Shown piece by piece: positions 1 through 5,618 of a stretch of 5,724 nucleotides of DNA. The position numbers and the translations under genes are program-made. The notes under the pieces were generated by a model. The model saw nothing but the letters and a program-made list of their open reading frames with translations, did no database searches and was not told the origin of the DNA. This DNA comes from Thermococcales archaeon 44_46 (GTDB lineage: Archaea; Methanobacteriota_B; Thermococci; Thermococcales; Thermococcaceae), in the NCBI GenBank assembly GCA_001507935.1, contig LGET01000107.1:1-5724 (forward strand), given 5' to 3'. The stretch's first letter is position 1. Every line of letters begins with the position of its first letter.

Positions 1-98
1 AGGGCAGTAAAACAACAAAAACATTGGGTACAACAGGCCTATTAATTGCCGGCGTAGTCCTTGCATGGATGCAGTTTCTAAAATCTGAAATTTATTAG
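1..98 (+). CDS. C-terminal tail of an unidentified membrane protein (5' truncated)
   Basis: The frame entering at base 3 is open until TAG at 96-98 and gives about 31 residues. The tail has a polar, Lys/Thr-rich start (GSKTTKTLG), then a hydrophobic stretch (TTGLLIAGVVLAWMQFL) long enough for one transmembrane helix, then a short charged end (KSEIY). The other two + frames hit stops early (TAA at 8-10 and TAA at 43-45), so this is the likely coding frame. It looks like the last helix of an integral or tail-anchored membrane protein. The family cannot be named from so short a piece. The TAG is followed by about 54 bases without a convincing gene, which contain the possible promoter of the next unit. 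Confidence 0.5.
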   Translation, partial: GSKTTKTLGTTGLLIAGVVLAWMQFLKSEIY

Positions 99-120
99 AA
101 GGATACAAGAACAACCAAAA

Positions 121-133
121 GAAAAATAAATTT
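121..133 (+). promoter_or_regulatory. Possible archaeal promoter for the small ORF/toxin-antitoxin unit
   Basis: An A-rich stretch (GAAAAATAAATTT) resembles a BRE plus TATA element. Its centre lies about 25 bases before 153, so a transcript would start almost at the ATG at 153 (leaderless or nearly so) and carry a longer leader for the antitoxin at 319. The box is a weak match compared with the promoter at 2054-2069. A second AT-rich possibility is GTATATC near 139-145. Confidence 0.3.
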
Positions 134-152
134 GGAGTGTATATCTTGGATC

Positions 153-317
153 ATGAATACTGAAGAAGCAATAGGTAGAATGCTCTCCCTTGACAAAGAA
201 AAAAGATTTTTTACGGCTCACATGCAAGAGGACAGGCTCGAAAAGATACTGACATCGATTTATGTATTCATTAATGCGAGAAGTATTACTACGATTATCT
301 CGAACTGGAGGCGGTAG
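153..317 (+). CDS. Doubtful small ORF (54 aa), possibly a frameshifted gene remnant
   Basis: From ATG 153 the frame reads MNTEEAIGRMLSLDKEKRFF... and ends with TAG at 315-317, one base before the antitoxin start. I do not recognise the product. The first 40 or so residues look protein-like (charged and amphipathic, with EDRLEKILTSIYVFINA near the end), but the tail SITTIISNWRR looks less natural. The alternative frame from 278 reads EKYYYDYLELEAVG and ends with TGA at 320-322, which overlaps the next ATG as ATGA, a typical operon junction. A one-base loss near 276-280 would join the two frames, so this may be a broken gene once coupled to the toxin-antitoxin pair. There is no strong ribosome-binding site before 153. 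It could also be non-coding. Confidence 0.3.
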   Translation: MNTEEAIGRMLSLDKEKRFFTAHMQEDRLEKILTSIYVFINARSITTIISNWRR

Positions 318-318
318 G

Positions 319-612
319 ATGAGGACTCTTGAAGAGATACAAAAGATACTTCAAGCTCATAAAAAGGAGCTTTATGAAAAATTTGGGGTCAAGAAAATTG
401 GTATCTTCGGATCTTATTCAAGAGGAGAGCAAAAGGAAACAAGCGACGTTGACATTTTAGTTGAATTTCATAGACCTATCGGGTTTATTGAGTTTATTAA
501 GCTCCAAGAATATCTTGAAACTCTACTCGGAGTTAAAGTTGATTTAGTTACAAAAAAAGCATTGAAAAAACAAATTAGGAAGCAAATTCTCCAAGAGGTG
601 AAATACGTATGA
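319..612 (+). CDS. mntA: MNT-domain nucleotidyltransferase antitoxin (type VII TA, MntA family)
   Basis: This 97-residue minimal nucleotidyltransferase is of usual length for the family. The signature GSX10DXD is intact: G31-S32, ten residues, then D43-V-D45, with D75 (KVDLV) as the likely third metal-binding acid. Family knowledge: MntA-type proteins neutralise the partner HEPN toxin by transferring AMP from ATP to a tyrosine near its active site. A helical start (residues 3-21) precedes the nucleotidyltransferase strand KIGIFGSYSRG, and the C-terminus is Lys/Gln-rich. ATG 319 is chosen because GGAGG at 307-311 lies 7 bases upstream; an in-frame ATG at 262 would add 19 residues outside the conserved domain and has no comparable site. 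The stop overlaps the toxin start (ATGA, 609-612), so the pair is translationally coupled, with the antitoxin first. The gene symbol is by family, not by orthology. Confidence 0.9.
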   Translation: MRTLEEIQKILQAHKKELYEKFGVKKIGIFGSYSRGEQKETSDVDILVEFHRPIGFIEFIKLQEYLETLLGVKVDLVTKKALKKQIRKQILQEVKYV

Positions 613-947
613 GAAATCCATATTTGTACATTGAGGATATTCTCAACTCAATTAAAAAAATAAAACGTTACACTGCCGACATGTCATTTAGAGATTTCGT
701 AAGAGATGAAAAGACTATTGACGCAGTTTTGAGAAACTTGGAGGTTATAGGGGAAGCTGCCAAGAATGTCCCCAAAGAGATTCGGCAAAAATACCCTCAA
801 ATTCCTTGGAAAGAAATTGCTGGAATGAGAGATAGACTTATTCATGCTTACTTTGGAGTTGATCTAGAGATCGTCTGGCACACCATAACCTCAGACTTAC
901 CGAAGTTAGAATCTGAATTATCGAAAATTATCAAGAGGGAGGGTTAA
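609..947 (+). CDS. hepT: HEPN-domain RNase toxin (type VII TA, HepT/DUF86 family)
   Basis: This 112-residue, all-helical protein of the HepT-like (DUF86) HEPN family is typical in length. The RNase motif RX4HXY is visible as R74-DRLI-H79-A-Y81, preceded by the family-typical block around 42-53 ([12 protein letters not shown]) and by [11 protein letters not shown]. In characterised pairs the Arg and His cut RNA, and the Tyr of HXY is the residue AMPylated by the MNT antitoxin; R74, H79 and Y81 are all present, so the toxin looks intact. GAGGTG at 595-600 lies 8 bases before the ATG, which overlaps the antitoxin stop. The 3' end is unusual: the toxin carries the ribosome-binding site of mevalonate kinase (GGAGG, 938-942), and its TAA falls in the gap between that site and the next ATG. 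Expression of toxin and kinase is therefore probably linked. Confidence 0.92.
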   Translation: MRNPYLYIEDILNSIKKIKRYTADMSFRDFVRDEKTIDAVLRNLEVIGEAAKNVPKEIRQKYPQIPWKEIAGMRDRLIHAYFGVDLEIVWHTITSDLPKLESELSKIIKREG

Positions 948-949
948 AA

Positions 950-1951
950 ATGAGAGTTCTTGCTTCCGCACCCGCTAAAATTATTCTCTTCGGAGAACAC
1001 AGTGTAGTTTATGGAAAGCCTGCTATAGCTGCAGCCATTGATTTGAGGACTTATGTAAGAGCAGAGTTTAATGAAAACGGAAGGATTAGAATAGAGGCTA
1101 AAGACATAAGAACCCCTGGCTTGACGGTATCATTTTCCGAAGACCAGATTTATTTCGAGACAGACTATGGAAAGGCTGCAGAAGTTTTGAGTTATGTTAG
1201 AGAAGCCATAAACCTCGTAATGGAAGAAGCAGGTGTGCAAAAGGGAATAACGGTTTCGATAACTTCTCAAATCCCAGTTGGTGCTGGATTGGGAAGTTCA
1301 GCTGCCGTTGCAGTAGCGACAATAGGAGCCGTATCAAGGCTTCTTGGGCTTGAGCTGAGCAAAGAAGAGGTCGCCAAGCTGGGACACAAAGTGGAGCTCC
1401 TTGTTCAGGGAGCATCGAGCGGCATTGACCCAACGGTTTCAGCTGTTGGGGGCTTTCTCCACTACCAAAAGGGCTCTTTCGAGAGCTTGCCTGTAGTTGA
1501 ACTGCCGATAGTTGTGGGTTACACCGGTTCAAGCGGCTCGACAAAGGAATTAGTGGCAAAAGTTAGAAGAAACTACGAAGAAATGCCTGAGATAATTGAA
1601 CCTATTCTCAATTCAATGGGTAATCTCGTAGAAAAGGCAAGAGAAGTTATTCTCGCAGAGTACGACAGGGAAATCAAGTTCCAGCTGCTTGGAAGGTTGA
1701 TGAACATAAACCATGGCCTTCTCGATGCCCTTGGTGTCTCAACAAAAAGCCTGAGCGATTTGGTTTACGCTTCAAGGGAGGCCGGGGCTCTTGGGGCGAA
1801 GATAACAGGTGCCGGAGGGGGAGGATGTATGTACGCCTTGGCTCCAGGGAAGCAGAGCGAAGTTGCCACAGCTATAAAAATCGCTGGTGGACTTCCAATG
1901 ATAACGAAGATTAGCAAAGAGGGGCTTAGGATTGAGGATGTTATACAATAA
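950..1951 (+). CDS. mvk: Mevalonate kinase (GHMP kinase family)
   Basis: It phosphorylates mevalonate with ATP to 5-phosphomevalonate in the cytoplasm, feeding isoprenoid ether-lipid synthesis. The 333-residue length fits archaeal mevalonate kinases. All GHMP motifs are present: motif 1 at 8-22 ([15 protein letters not shown], with conserved K10), the phosphate-binding loop at 109-120 ([12 protein letters not shown]), catalytic-Asp segment GASSGID with D160, and motif 3 at 284-293 ([10 protein letters not shown]). ATG 950 has GGAGG at 938-942, 7 bases upstream and inside the preceding toxin gene. The toxin stop is only 2 bases away and I see no clear promoter of its own. In this window it is separated from isopentenyl phosphate kinase by a two-gene accessory block. 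GC content changes within the gene: 24/60 at 1021-1080 against 34/60 at 1381-1440 and 36/60 at 1801-1860. Confidence 0.97.
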   Translation: MRVLASAPAKIILFGEHSVVYGKPAIAAAIDLRTYVRAEFNENGRIRIEAKDIRTPGLTVSFSEDQIYFETDYGKAAEVLSYVREAINLVMEEAGVQKGITVSITSQIPVGAGLGSSAAVAVATIGAVSRLLGLELSKEEVAKLGHKVELLVQGASSGIDPTVSAVGGFLHYQKGSFESLPVVELPIVVGYTGSSGSTKELVAKVRRNYEEMPEIIEPILNSMGNLVEKAREVILAEYDREIKFQLLGRLMNINHGLLDALGVSTKSLSDLVYASREAGALGAKITGAGGGGCMYALAPGKQSEVATAIKIAGGLPMITKISKEGLRIEDVIQ

Positions 1952-1985
1952 TGTTTATTTTTACTCTTTTACTCGGGTTTCTTTT
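1952..1985 (+). terminator. T-rich intrinsic-type archaeal terminator after mvk
   Basis: Directly after the mvk stop there are several T runs (TTTATTTTTACTCTTTTAC, then GGGTTTCTTTT). Archaeal RNA polymerase terminates at oligo-T tracts without needing a hairpin, so this probably ends the upstream transcript. The core CTTTTACTCGGGTTTCTTTT (1966-1985) recurs almost unchanged after the ipk gene at 5534-5553. No stem-loop is evident. Confidence 0.55.
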
Positions 1986-2084
1986 GACTTGAAAGTGCAG
2001 TTAGAAAGTAAGAACTCACGAAAAAAAAGCGTAACAAATTAAAACTAGTAAAAGAAAAAAATTTATAAGTCTTGAAGTCAAAAG
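1981..2084. repeat. Inverted repeat pair flanking the promoter of the secreted-protein gene
   Basis: CTTTTGACTT at 1981-1990 is the exact reverse complement of AAGTCAAAAG at 2075-2084. The match extends to 12 of 13 bases (1981-1993 against 2072-2084). The arms are 81 bases apart at the 10-base core and enclose the AT-rich region with the BRE/TATA element; the right arm falls between the TATA box and the expected transcription start. It may be a paired operator, a structural element or the edge of a small inserted segment. Chance is not excluded. Confidence 0.45.
2054..2069 (+). promoter_or_regulatory. Strong archaeal BRE/TATA promoter for the secreted protein-lipoprotein unit
   Basis: An A-rich BRE-like stretch (GAAAAAA, 2054-2060) precedes TTTATAAG (2062-2069), a close match to Thermococcales TATA boxes. 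Transcription should start about 25 bases downstream of the box centre, near 2090, giving a leader of roughly 25 bases before ATG 2117. This makes the unit separately transcribed from mvk. It also argues against an in-frame TTG at 2072 as start, because that TTG would lie upstream of the transcript. Confidence 0.8.
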
Positions 2085-2108
2085 TATTGTTGCAATGTTT
2101 GGTAGGAG

Positions 2109-2135
2109 GTGCAAGCATGAAAAGACTGCTTGCAC
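2109..2135 (+). promoter_or_regulatory. RNA hairpin presenting the start codon of the secreted-protein gene
   Basis: GTGCAAGC (2109-2116) pairs perfectly with GCTTGCAC (2128-2135), leaving an 11-base loop whose first three bases are the ATG at 2117. The ribosome-binding site GGAGGT (2105-2110) enters the 5' base of the stem. Folding could limit access to the site, or instead display the start codon; the effect at growth temperature is uncertain. The dyad is seen directly; regulation is inference. Confidence 0.45.
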
Positions 2136-2872
2136 TACTTGTTGGATTGTTAATGGTAGGAGCAACAGCAGGAATTGTGCAAGCTGCAAATACTTCAGAA
2201 ACTCCAGAAGTTAGAGTGCATGCACTTTATGTGCAGGGAAAGCCAGTAAAGATTATAGAGAAGAATGGTACAATTACAGTTGTAGAAACACCAGGATTAG
2301 ACAGAAAAAAGGTTTTTGAAGCAGTAAATGATTATTTTGTTAGGAAACACAAACTAAACAAAATAAAATCCACCACTATAGATGTAACTTCCACAAGCTT
2401 TGTTGGTGAGAATAGTGATTACAGGGAGCGAAAAATTTTTAGCATACCTAACGAGGGTGATGTATACATAGCAGCATACGCATATTGTGAGATAGAATAC
2501 GACTTGTTCAGCAGAGTGAGCGTAGGTGGGTATTCTGCAGCATATAGTTGGATAGATCCCTACGACTACTGGTGGACACAAGAATATAAAGCAGATAAAT
2601 TAACATTATCCATAACTTTGAAGTTTGTTGGAGTTGGGATATCTCTTAGTATCCCACCAGGGATAGGTTTCACTGGCACTTCGGATACTGCAAGCTTCTC
2701 TGAGACAGAGTATTATACCGATTATCTTGGATACGATTTCTCGGGTATAGAAGCAGCAAGCCTCGGTGGAATTTGGAGAATAGAAGACCACACATCCGGC
2801 ACATTTAAATTTAGCTACACTGGGAATTATTACACCCAAGGTGCTACTGTAATTCTTCACAGGGGGTCATGA
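2117..2872 (+). CDS. Secreted, beta-rich protein of unknown family (251 aa)
   Basis: I do not recognise the family. Residues 1-23 form a clear Sec signal peptide (MKRLLALLVGLLMVGATAGI, then VQA before A24), so the protein is exported. Residues 31-58 look like beta-hairpins (VRVHALYVQG, GTITVVE), 60-82 is a charged helix (LDRKKVFEAVNDYFVRKH), and the rest is Ser/Thr/Tyr/Gly-rich alternating sequence suggesting a beta sandwich. This includes an aromatic patch at 145-157 (WIDPYDYWWTQEY) and the stretch LTLSITLKF-VGVGISLSIPPGIGF at 162-185. C124 is the only cysteine, so no internal disulfide is possible. ATG 2117 is chosen for GGAGGT 6 bases upstream, correct spacing from the TATA box and a proper signal peptide. 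One base separates its stop from the lipoprotein ATG, so the two are probably co-translated. It could be a secreted toxin, adhesin or surface protein; I cannot choose. Confidence 0.85.
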   Translation: MKRLLALLVGLLMVGATAGIVQAANTSETPEVRVHALYVQGKPVKIIEKNGTITVVETPGLDRKKVFEAVNDYFVRKHKLNKIKSTTIDVTSTSFVGENSDYRERKIFSIPNEGDVYIAAYAYCEIEYDLFSRVSVGGYSAAYSWIDPYDYWWTQEYKADKLTLSITLKFVGVGISLSIPPGIGFTGTSDTASFSETEYYTDYLGYDFSGIEAASLGGIWRIEDHTSGTFKFSYTGNYYTQGATVILHRGS

Positions 2873-2873
2873 A

Positions 2874-4694
2874 ATGAAAAACTCTCTTTCAGCAATTTTT
2901 TTGATATTTTTAGTTTTTGCTGCAGGATGCATCTCAGATTTTTCACAAAATGGATTTAAAAGTACAAGTTCCCAAGAAAGATCACAGATAGGATGCATCG
3001 AAAATTTTGATGTTACCAATTTCTTAGGAGAAACTTGGATTAACTACACTTTAAAGCGGGTTTATCTTGCTCAAACACCAAATGGGGGATTCACTGAAAT
3101 TGTTGACACTGTAACTCCAGACATTGTGTCAACTTACTATTTTACTAAAGCGTTGACTCTGTTAAACCAAACCCCATATAATAAAGCCCAAACTATAAAG
3201 TGGCTACATGAGGAAGAGAAAACTTTTTTTAAAAATTCCACCAAGACAAATATGCCCAATTTTATGAGATTGTATTTCGGAGTTATGAGTTTGTCTCTAC
3301 TTAACGAGACCCCTTCTAATAGGGAAGACATAATCGACTTAATTTTATCATATAAACGAGAAAATGGAAGTTTCGTTGATGAAGAGAACAACGACATGAC
3401 AGGAAAAGCATTAGAGATGTTGAGTGCTCTGGGATACAATATTGCCGAGCTTAATGACACAAAAATATATGTTTTAAATAAGTGGAGTGACTTAACCCCA
3501 CCAAACGTTGATGACTTTGCATCCGTTGTAAAGTATATAAGCATGTTTAACATGTACACCAACATGTTGCAAATGTTAGGAATCGACTATAGAAACTTAA
3601 AAGATTACAATCAAAAGAGATTTCCTCTCATCTGGATTTCGCAAAATCCCTCTTTCCTTCTGGAAAATCCACCTCCACTCTTTTTGATAACTCCTATATT
3701 AGAAGCCCTTAAAAAGGAAGATTTATTGACAGAGGATATTAAATCGGCTACCTCCAGAATCATAATGGATATGAAGCTCTGGGATGGAGGGTTTAATCTC
3801 TTCGGATTAGATTATGGGGAGCCCCAAGGGACGTATTATGCTGTTAAGGCTTTAATATTAATTGGAAAAACACCAGACAAGGATACTATCAAGTTTATTC
3901 ATGAACGAGAAACTCCCCTAGGAGGGTTTATTTTCTGCTATCAATCCTCTGGAGATCCTTTATCGACATACATGGCAGTTTATACAAGCAAAATACTGGG
4001 AGGAGAGATAAACAAGGCCAAAATAAAAAACTATCTGAGTAGAGCAGTCTATTCTCGAAAACCATATTCCAGCGATGAGCCATCTCCTCTATACTTTATA
4101 TACTTAACTTATAAAGAGCTTGATATTAGTATAGATGAAGAAACGTATAAATACATTAGAAATGAAACTGTCCGACTTTTTAACCTTTACCTCACTGAAA
4201 AAACTGACAACATTGTGGAAAATGTAGGTTGGATAAGCCTAATAAAACTTGGAAAAGAGGTTGGCATTGTCTTAGATGATAGAACAAAGAAATATCTTAT
4301 CGATAAGATTTTATCTCAGAGAAATTCAGATGGAACGTTTGGAAGACATTCGGGGAATATATACAAAAAGCTAGTGTACACATCATATGCGATTCTCCTT
4401 CTGGAGGAGCTAGGATATAAATATCACGATGACAAAACTATTGAATTCCTCTTAAACTCACAAATAAATGGTGGATGGGGAGCACCAGATCTTTACACAA
4501 CGTACCAGGTGATTAGAGCATTGAGAGTCATGGAAGTCTGTCCAAAAGATGTTGATGGACTTTTGAAGTTTTTAAAAAGAGTGCAGTACCCATATGGAGG
4601 ATTTAACTTCTATGAAGAGCAAGAGGATGCCCATGGTGGCCTATATGAGACATATCTCGCATTGAGAATACTGGAGTTACTTTCCTCCTCGTAA
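2874..4694 (+). CDS. Lipoprotein with about seven prenyltransferase/squalene-cyclase-like repeats
   Basis: This 606-residue surface lipoprotein begins with a signal peptide and lipobox (LVFAAGC); C19 is the expected lipid-anchored residue, followed by a Ser/Gln-rich linker to about 40. The body carries repeats of the type Q-x-x-x-GGF ... TY-x-A-hh-x-L-x-x-L-G at about 62-98, 151-187, 296-333, 338-376, 474-515, 522-556 and 562-604. Examples are DGGFNLFG ... GTYYAVKALILIG and PYGGFNFY ... YETYLALRILELL. Such repeats build alpha-alpha toroids in prenyltransferase beta subunits, squalene cyclases and complement-like thioester domains. By eye the protein-prenyltransferase zinc ligands are missing (Q318, T320 and E592 occupy the approximate Asp, Cys and His positions), and I see no DXDD or CGEQ motif, so a binding or scaffold role is likelier than catalysis. 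Several N-x-S/T sequons (N58, N98, N121, N144) suit an exposed glycoprotein. AGGGGGT at 2861-2867 lies 6 bases before the ATG. The gene is AT-rich (18/60 GC at 4141-4200). Confidence 0.88.
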   Translation: MKNSLSAIFLIFLVFAAGCISDFSQNGFKSTSSQERSQIGCIENFDVTNFLGETWINYTLKRVYLAQTPNGGFTEIVDTVTPDIVSTYYFTKALTLLNQTPYNKAQTIKWLHEEEKTFFKNSTKTNMPNFMRLYFGVMSLSLLNETPSNREDIIDLILSYKRENGSFVDEENNDMTGKALEMLSALGYNIAELNDTKIYVLNKWSDLTPPNVDDFASVVKYISMFNMYTNMLQMLGIDYRNLKDYNQKRFPLIWISQNPSFLLENPPPLFLITPILEALKKEDLLTEDIKSATSRIIMDMKLWDGGFNLFGLDYGEPQGTYYAVKALILIGKTPDKDTIKFIHERETPLGGFIFCYQSSGDPLSTYMAVYTSKILGGEINKAKIKNYLSRAVYSRKPYSSDEPSPLYFIYLTYKELDISIDEETYKYIRNETVRLFNLYLTEKTDNIVENVGWISLIKLGKEVGIVLDDRTKKYLIDKILSQRNSDGTFGRHSGNIYKKLVYTSYAILLLEELGYKYHDDKTIEFLLNSQINGGWGAPDLYTTYQVIRALRVMEVCPKDVDGLLKFLKRVQYPYGGFNFYEEQEDAHGGLYETYLALRILELLSSS

Positions 4695-4703
4695 ATTTCA
4701 AAA

Positions 4704-4714
4704 CACCTATAAAC
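4704..4714 (+). promoter_or_regulatory. TATA-type promoter for isopentenyl phosphate kinase
   Basis: CACCTATAAAC contains a TATA-like CTATAAAC (4707-4714) in the 51-base gap after the lipoprotein gene. Its spacing predicts a start near 4733-4738, only about 10 bases before ATG 4746. The short leader would put GGTG (4736-4739) at the very 5' end. No T-rich terminator precedes it, so read-through from the lipoprotein gene is also possible. Confidence 0.5.
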
Positions 4715-4745
4715 CTCACTCTATACTAGTTATTTGGTGTTCGCG

Positions 4746-5525
4746 ATGATAATCATCAAGCTCGGGGGAAGCGTGATAAGTGACAAAACCGTGCCCTACT
4801 CATTTAATCGAGAAGTCCTTGAGAACATAGCAGAAGAACTCTCCCGGTTTTACCCCGAGGAGAGCTTTATCCTCGTACACGGAGGAGGAAGCTTTGGGCA
4901 CCCAAATGCGAGGAAGTACAGAATCAGGGAAGGGCTAACCGGAGATGTAGAGCGCAAAAGGATTGGCTTCTCAAAGACTCATCAAGCTATGCTAAAGCTC
5001 AACGACTTGATAATTCAGGTGTTTTTGGAAAAAAGATTGCCAGCTTATTCAGTCTCATCTTCCTCAATGTTCCTTATAGAGAACGGTCACGTTGTTTATG
5101 GAGATGTTGAAGTTTTAAGAAAGCTCTTTGAAAATGGATTTATCCCCATTTTGTTTGGAGATACAGCAATAGCTTTGGATAAAGGCATTGACATCCTTTC
5201 GGGAGATCAGATAGTGAGTTATTTAGCTAAGATGCTAAAGCCGAGCAAAGTTATCTTTATGATGGATGTTGATGGAATTTATGACAGGAATCCGAAGGAA
5301 AAAGATGCGAAGCTAATTGAAGAGCTTAATGCTGAAGAAATTAGACATTTGCTGAAAAGTCCAGAGTCAGCTGGAATTGATGTAACTGGAGGAATTGGAA
5401 ACAAGCTGAGAGAGGCTTTAAAGATAGCAAAGCACAGTGAAGTTTATTTCATAAATGGGAAAGTTAGGGGGAATCTGAGCAGGGCAATACGGGGAGAGAA
5501 AGTGGGGACAAGGCTTAGATTTTAA
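4746..5525 (+). CDS. ipk: Isopentenyl phosphate kinase (amino acid kinase family)
   Basis: It phosphorylates isopentenyl phosphate with ATP to isopentenyl diphosphate, the final kinase step of the archaeal modified mevalonate pathway, in the cytoplasm. The 259-residue length is usual for the family. Visible features are the N-terminal KLGGSVISDK loop (K5, G7-G8, K14), HGGGSFGHP at 45-53 with H52 in the position of the conserved histidine that marks these kinases within the fold, LSGDQIVSYLA (151-161), the nucleotide-binding segment FMMDVDGIYDRNP (171-183) and VTGGIGNK (213-220). ATG 4746 is chosen because the protein then starts directly with MIIIKLGGS and GGTG lies 6 bases upstream; in-frame TTG 4734 and GTG 4737 would only add MVFA. 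Composition falls along the gene: 31/60 GC at 4861-4920 against 20/60 at 5101-5160 and 22/60 at 5401-5460. Confidence 0.96.
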   Translation: MIIIKLGGSVISDKTVPYSFNREVLENIAEELSRFYPEESFILVHGGGSFGHPNARKYRIREGLTGDVERKRIGFSKTHQAMLKLNDLIIQVFLEKRLPAYSVSSSSMFLIENGHVVYGDVEVLRKLFENGFIPILFGDTAIALDKGIDILSGDQIVSYLAKMLKPSKVIFMMDVDGIYDRNPKEKDAKLIEELNAEEIRHLLKSPESAGIDVTGGIGNKLREALKIAKHSEVYFINGKVRGNLSRAIRGEKVGTRLRF

Positions 5526-5553
5526 TGTTCATTCTTTTACTTGGGTTTTCTTT
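5526..5553 (+). terminator. T-rich terminator after ipk, near-copy of the one after mvk
   Basis: T-rich sequence follows the stop at once (CTTTTACTTGGGTTTTCTTT at 5534-5553) and can act as an archaeal oligo-T terminator. Compared with 1966-1985 it differs by one substitution in the first 15 bases and then by one extra T. The bases from the TAA onward also match (TAATGTTCATT against TAATGTTTATT). Confidence 0.5.
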
Positions 5554-5584
5554 CAACCAAAATTAAATGGAAAACTTAACTCGG

Positions 5585-5596
5585 AATAAATTTATA
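5585..5596 (+). promoter_or_regulatory. Archaeal BRE/TATA promoter upstream of the truncated 3' gene
   Basis: AATAAATTTATA ends in TTTATA (5591-5596), similar to the box at 2062-2069. It predicts a transcription start near 5619, which lies inside the dyad at 5619-5633. The leader would be about 75 bases if the gene starts at GTG 5695. The AAGGAGG at 5608-5614 lies before the predicted start and is therefore unlikely to serve as a ribosome-binding site. Confidence 0.6.
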
Positions 5597-5618
5597 CCCG
5601 AAACAAAAAGGAGGAATC

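Noticed and set aside
262..318. N-terminal extension of the antitoxin from ATG 262
   Set aside because: The added residues (MYSLMREVLLRLSRTGGGR) are outside the conserved MNT domain, and GGAGG at 307-311 is placed for ATG 319.
1197..1559. Antisense open frame of 120 codons inside mvk
   Set aside because: It is opposite a conserved GHMP kinase, has low-complexity Leu/Pro/Ser/Gln composition and has no promoter or ribosome-binding site; it is a by-product of the GC-rich coding strand.
2072..2116. N-terminal extension of the secreted protein from TTG 2072
   Set aside because: TTG 2072 lies only 3 bases after the TATA box, upstream of any transcript from it, and the extension would sit in front of a complete signal peptide.
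2354..2860. Two antisense open frames (2354-2581 and 2606-2860) opposite the secreted-protein gene
   Set aside because: They have odd Cys/Tyr-rich translations, no initiation signals and complete overlap with a gene that has a promoter, ribosome-binding site and signal peptide.
3137..3565. Antisense open frame of 142 codons opposite the lipoprotein gene
   Set aside because: It is Ser/Leu/Phe-rich reverse-complement sequence without initiation signals, opposite the recognisable repeat protein.
2874..4694. Annotation of the lipoprotein as an active prenyltransferase or terpene cyclase of the isoprenoid pathway
   Set aside because: It is exported and lipid-anchored, the zinc ligands and DXDD motif are not visible, and the proximity to mvk and ipk is better explained by insertion of cargo.
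4745..4757. Odd-centred palindrome GATGAT-A-ATCATC across the ipk start codon
   Set aside because: It cannot form a useful hairpin (single-base centre) and follows from the codons for the conserved MIII start.
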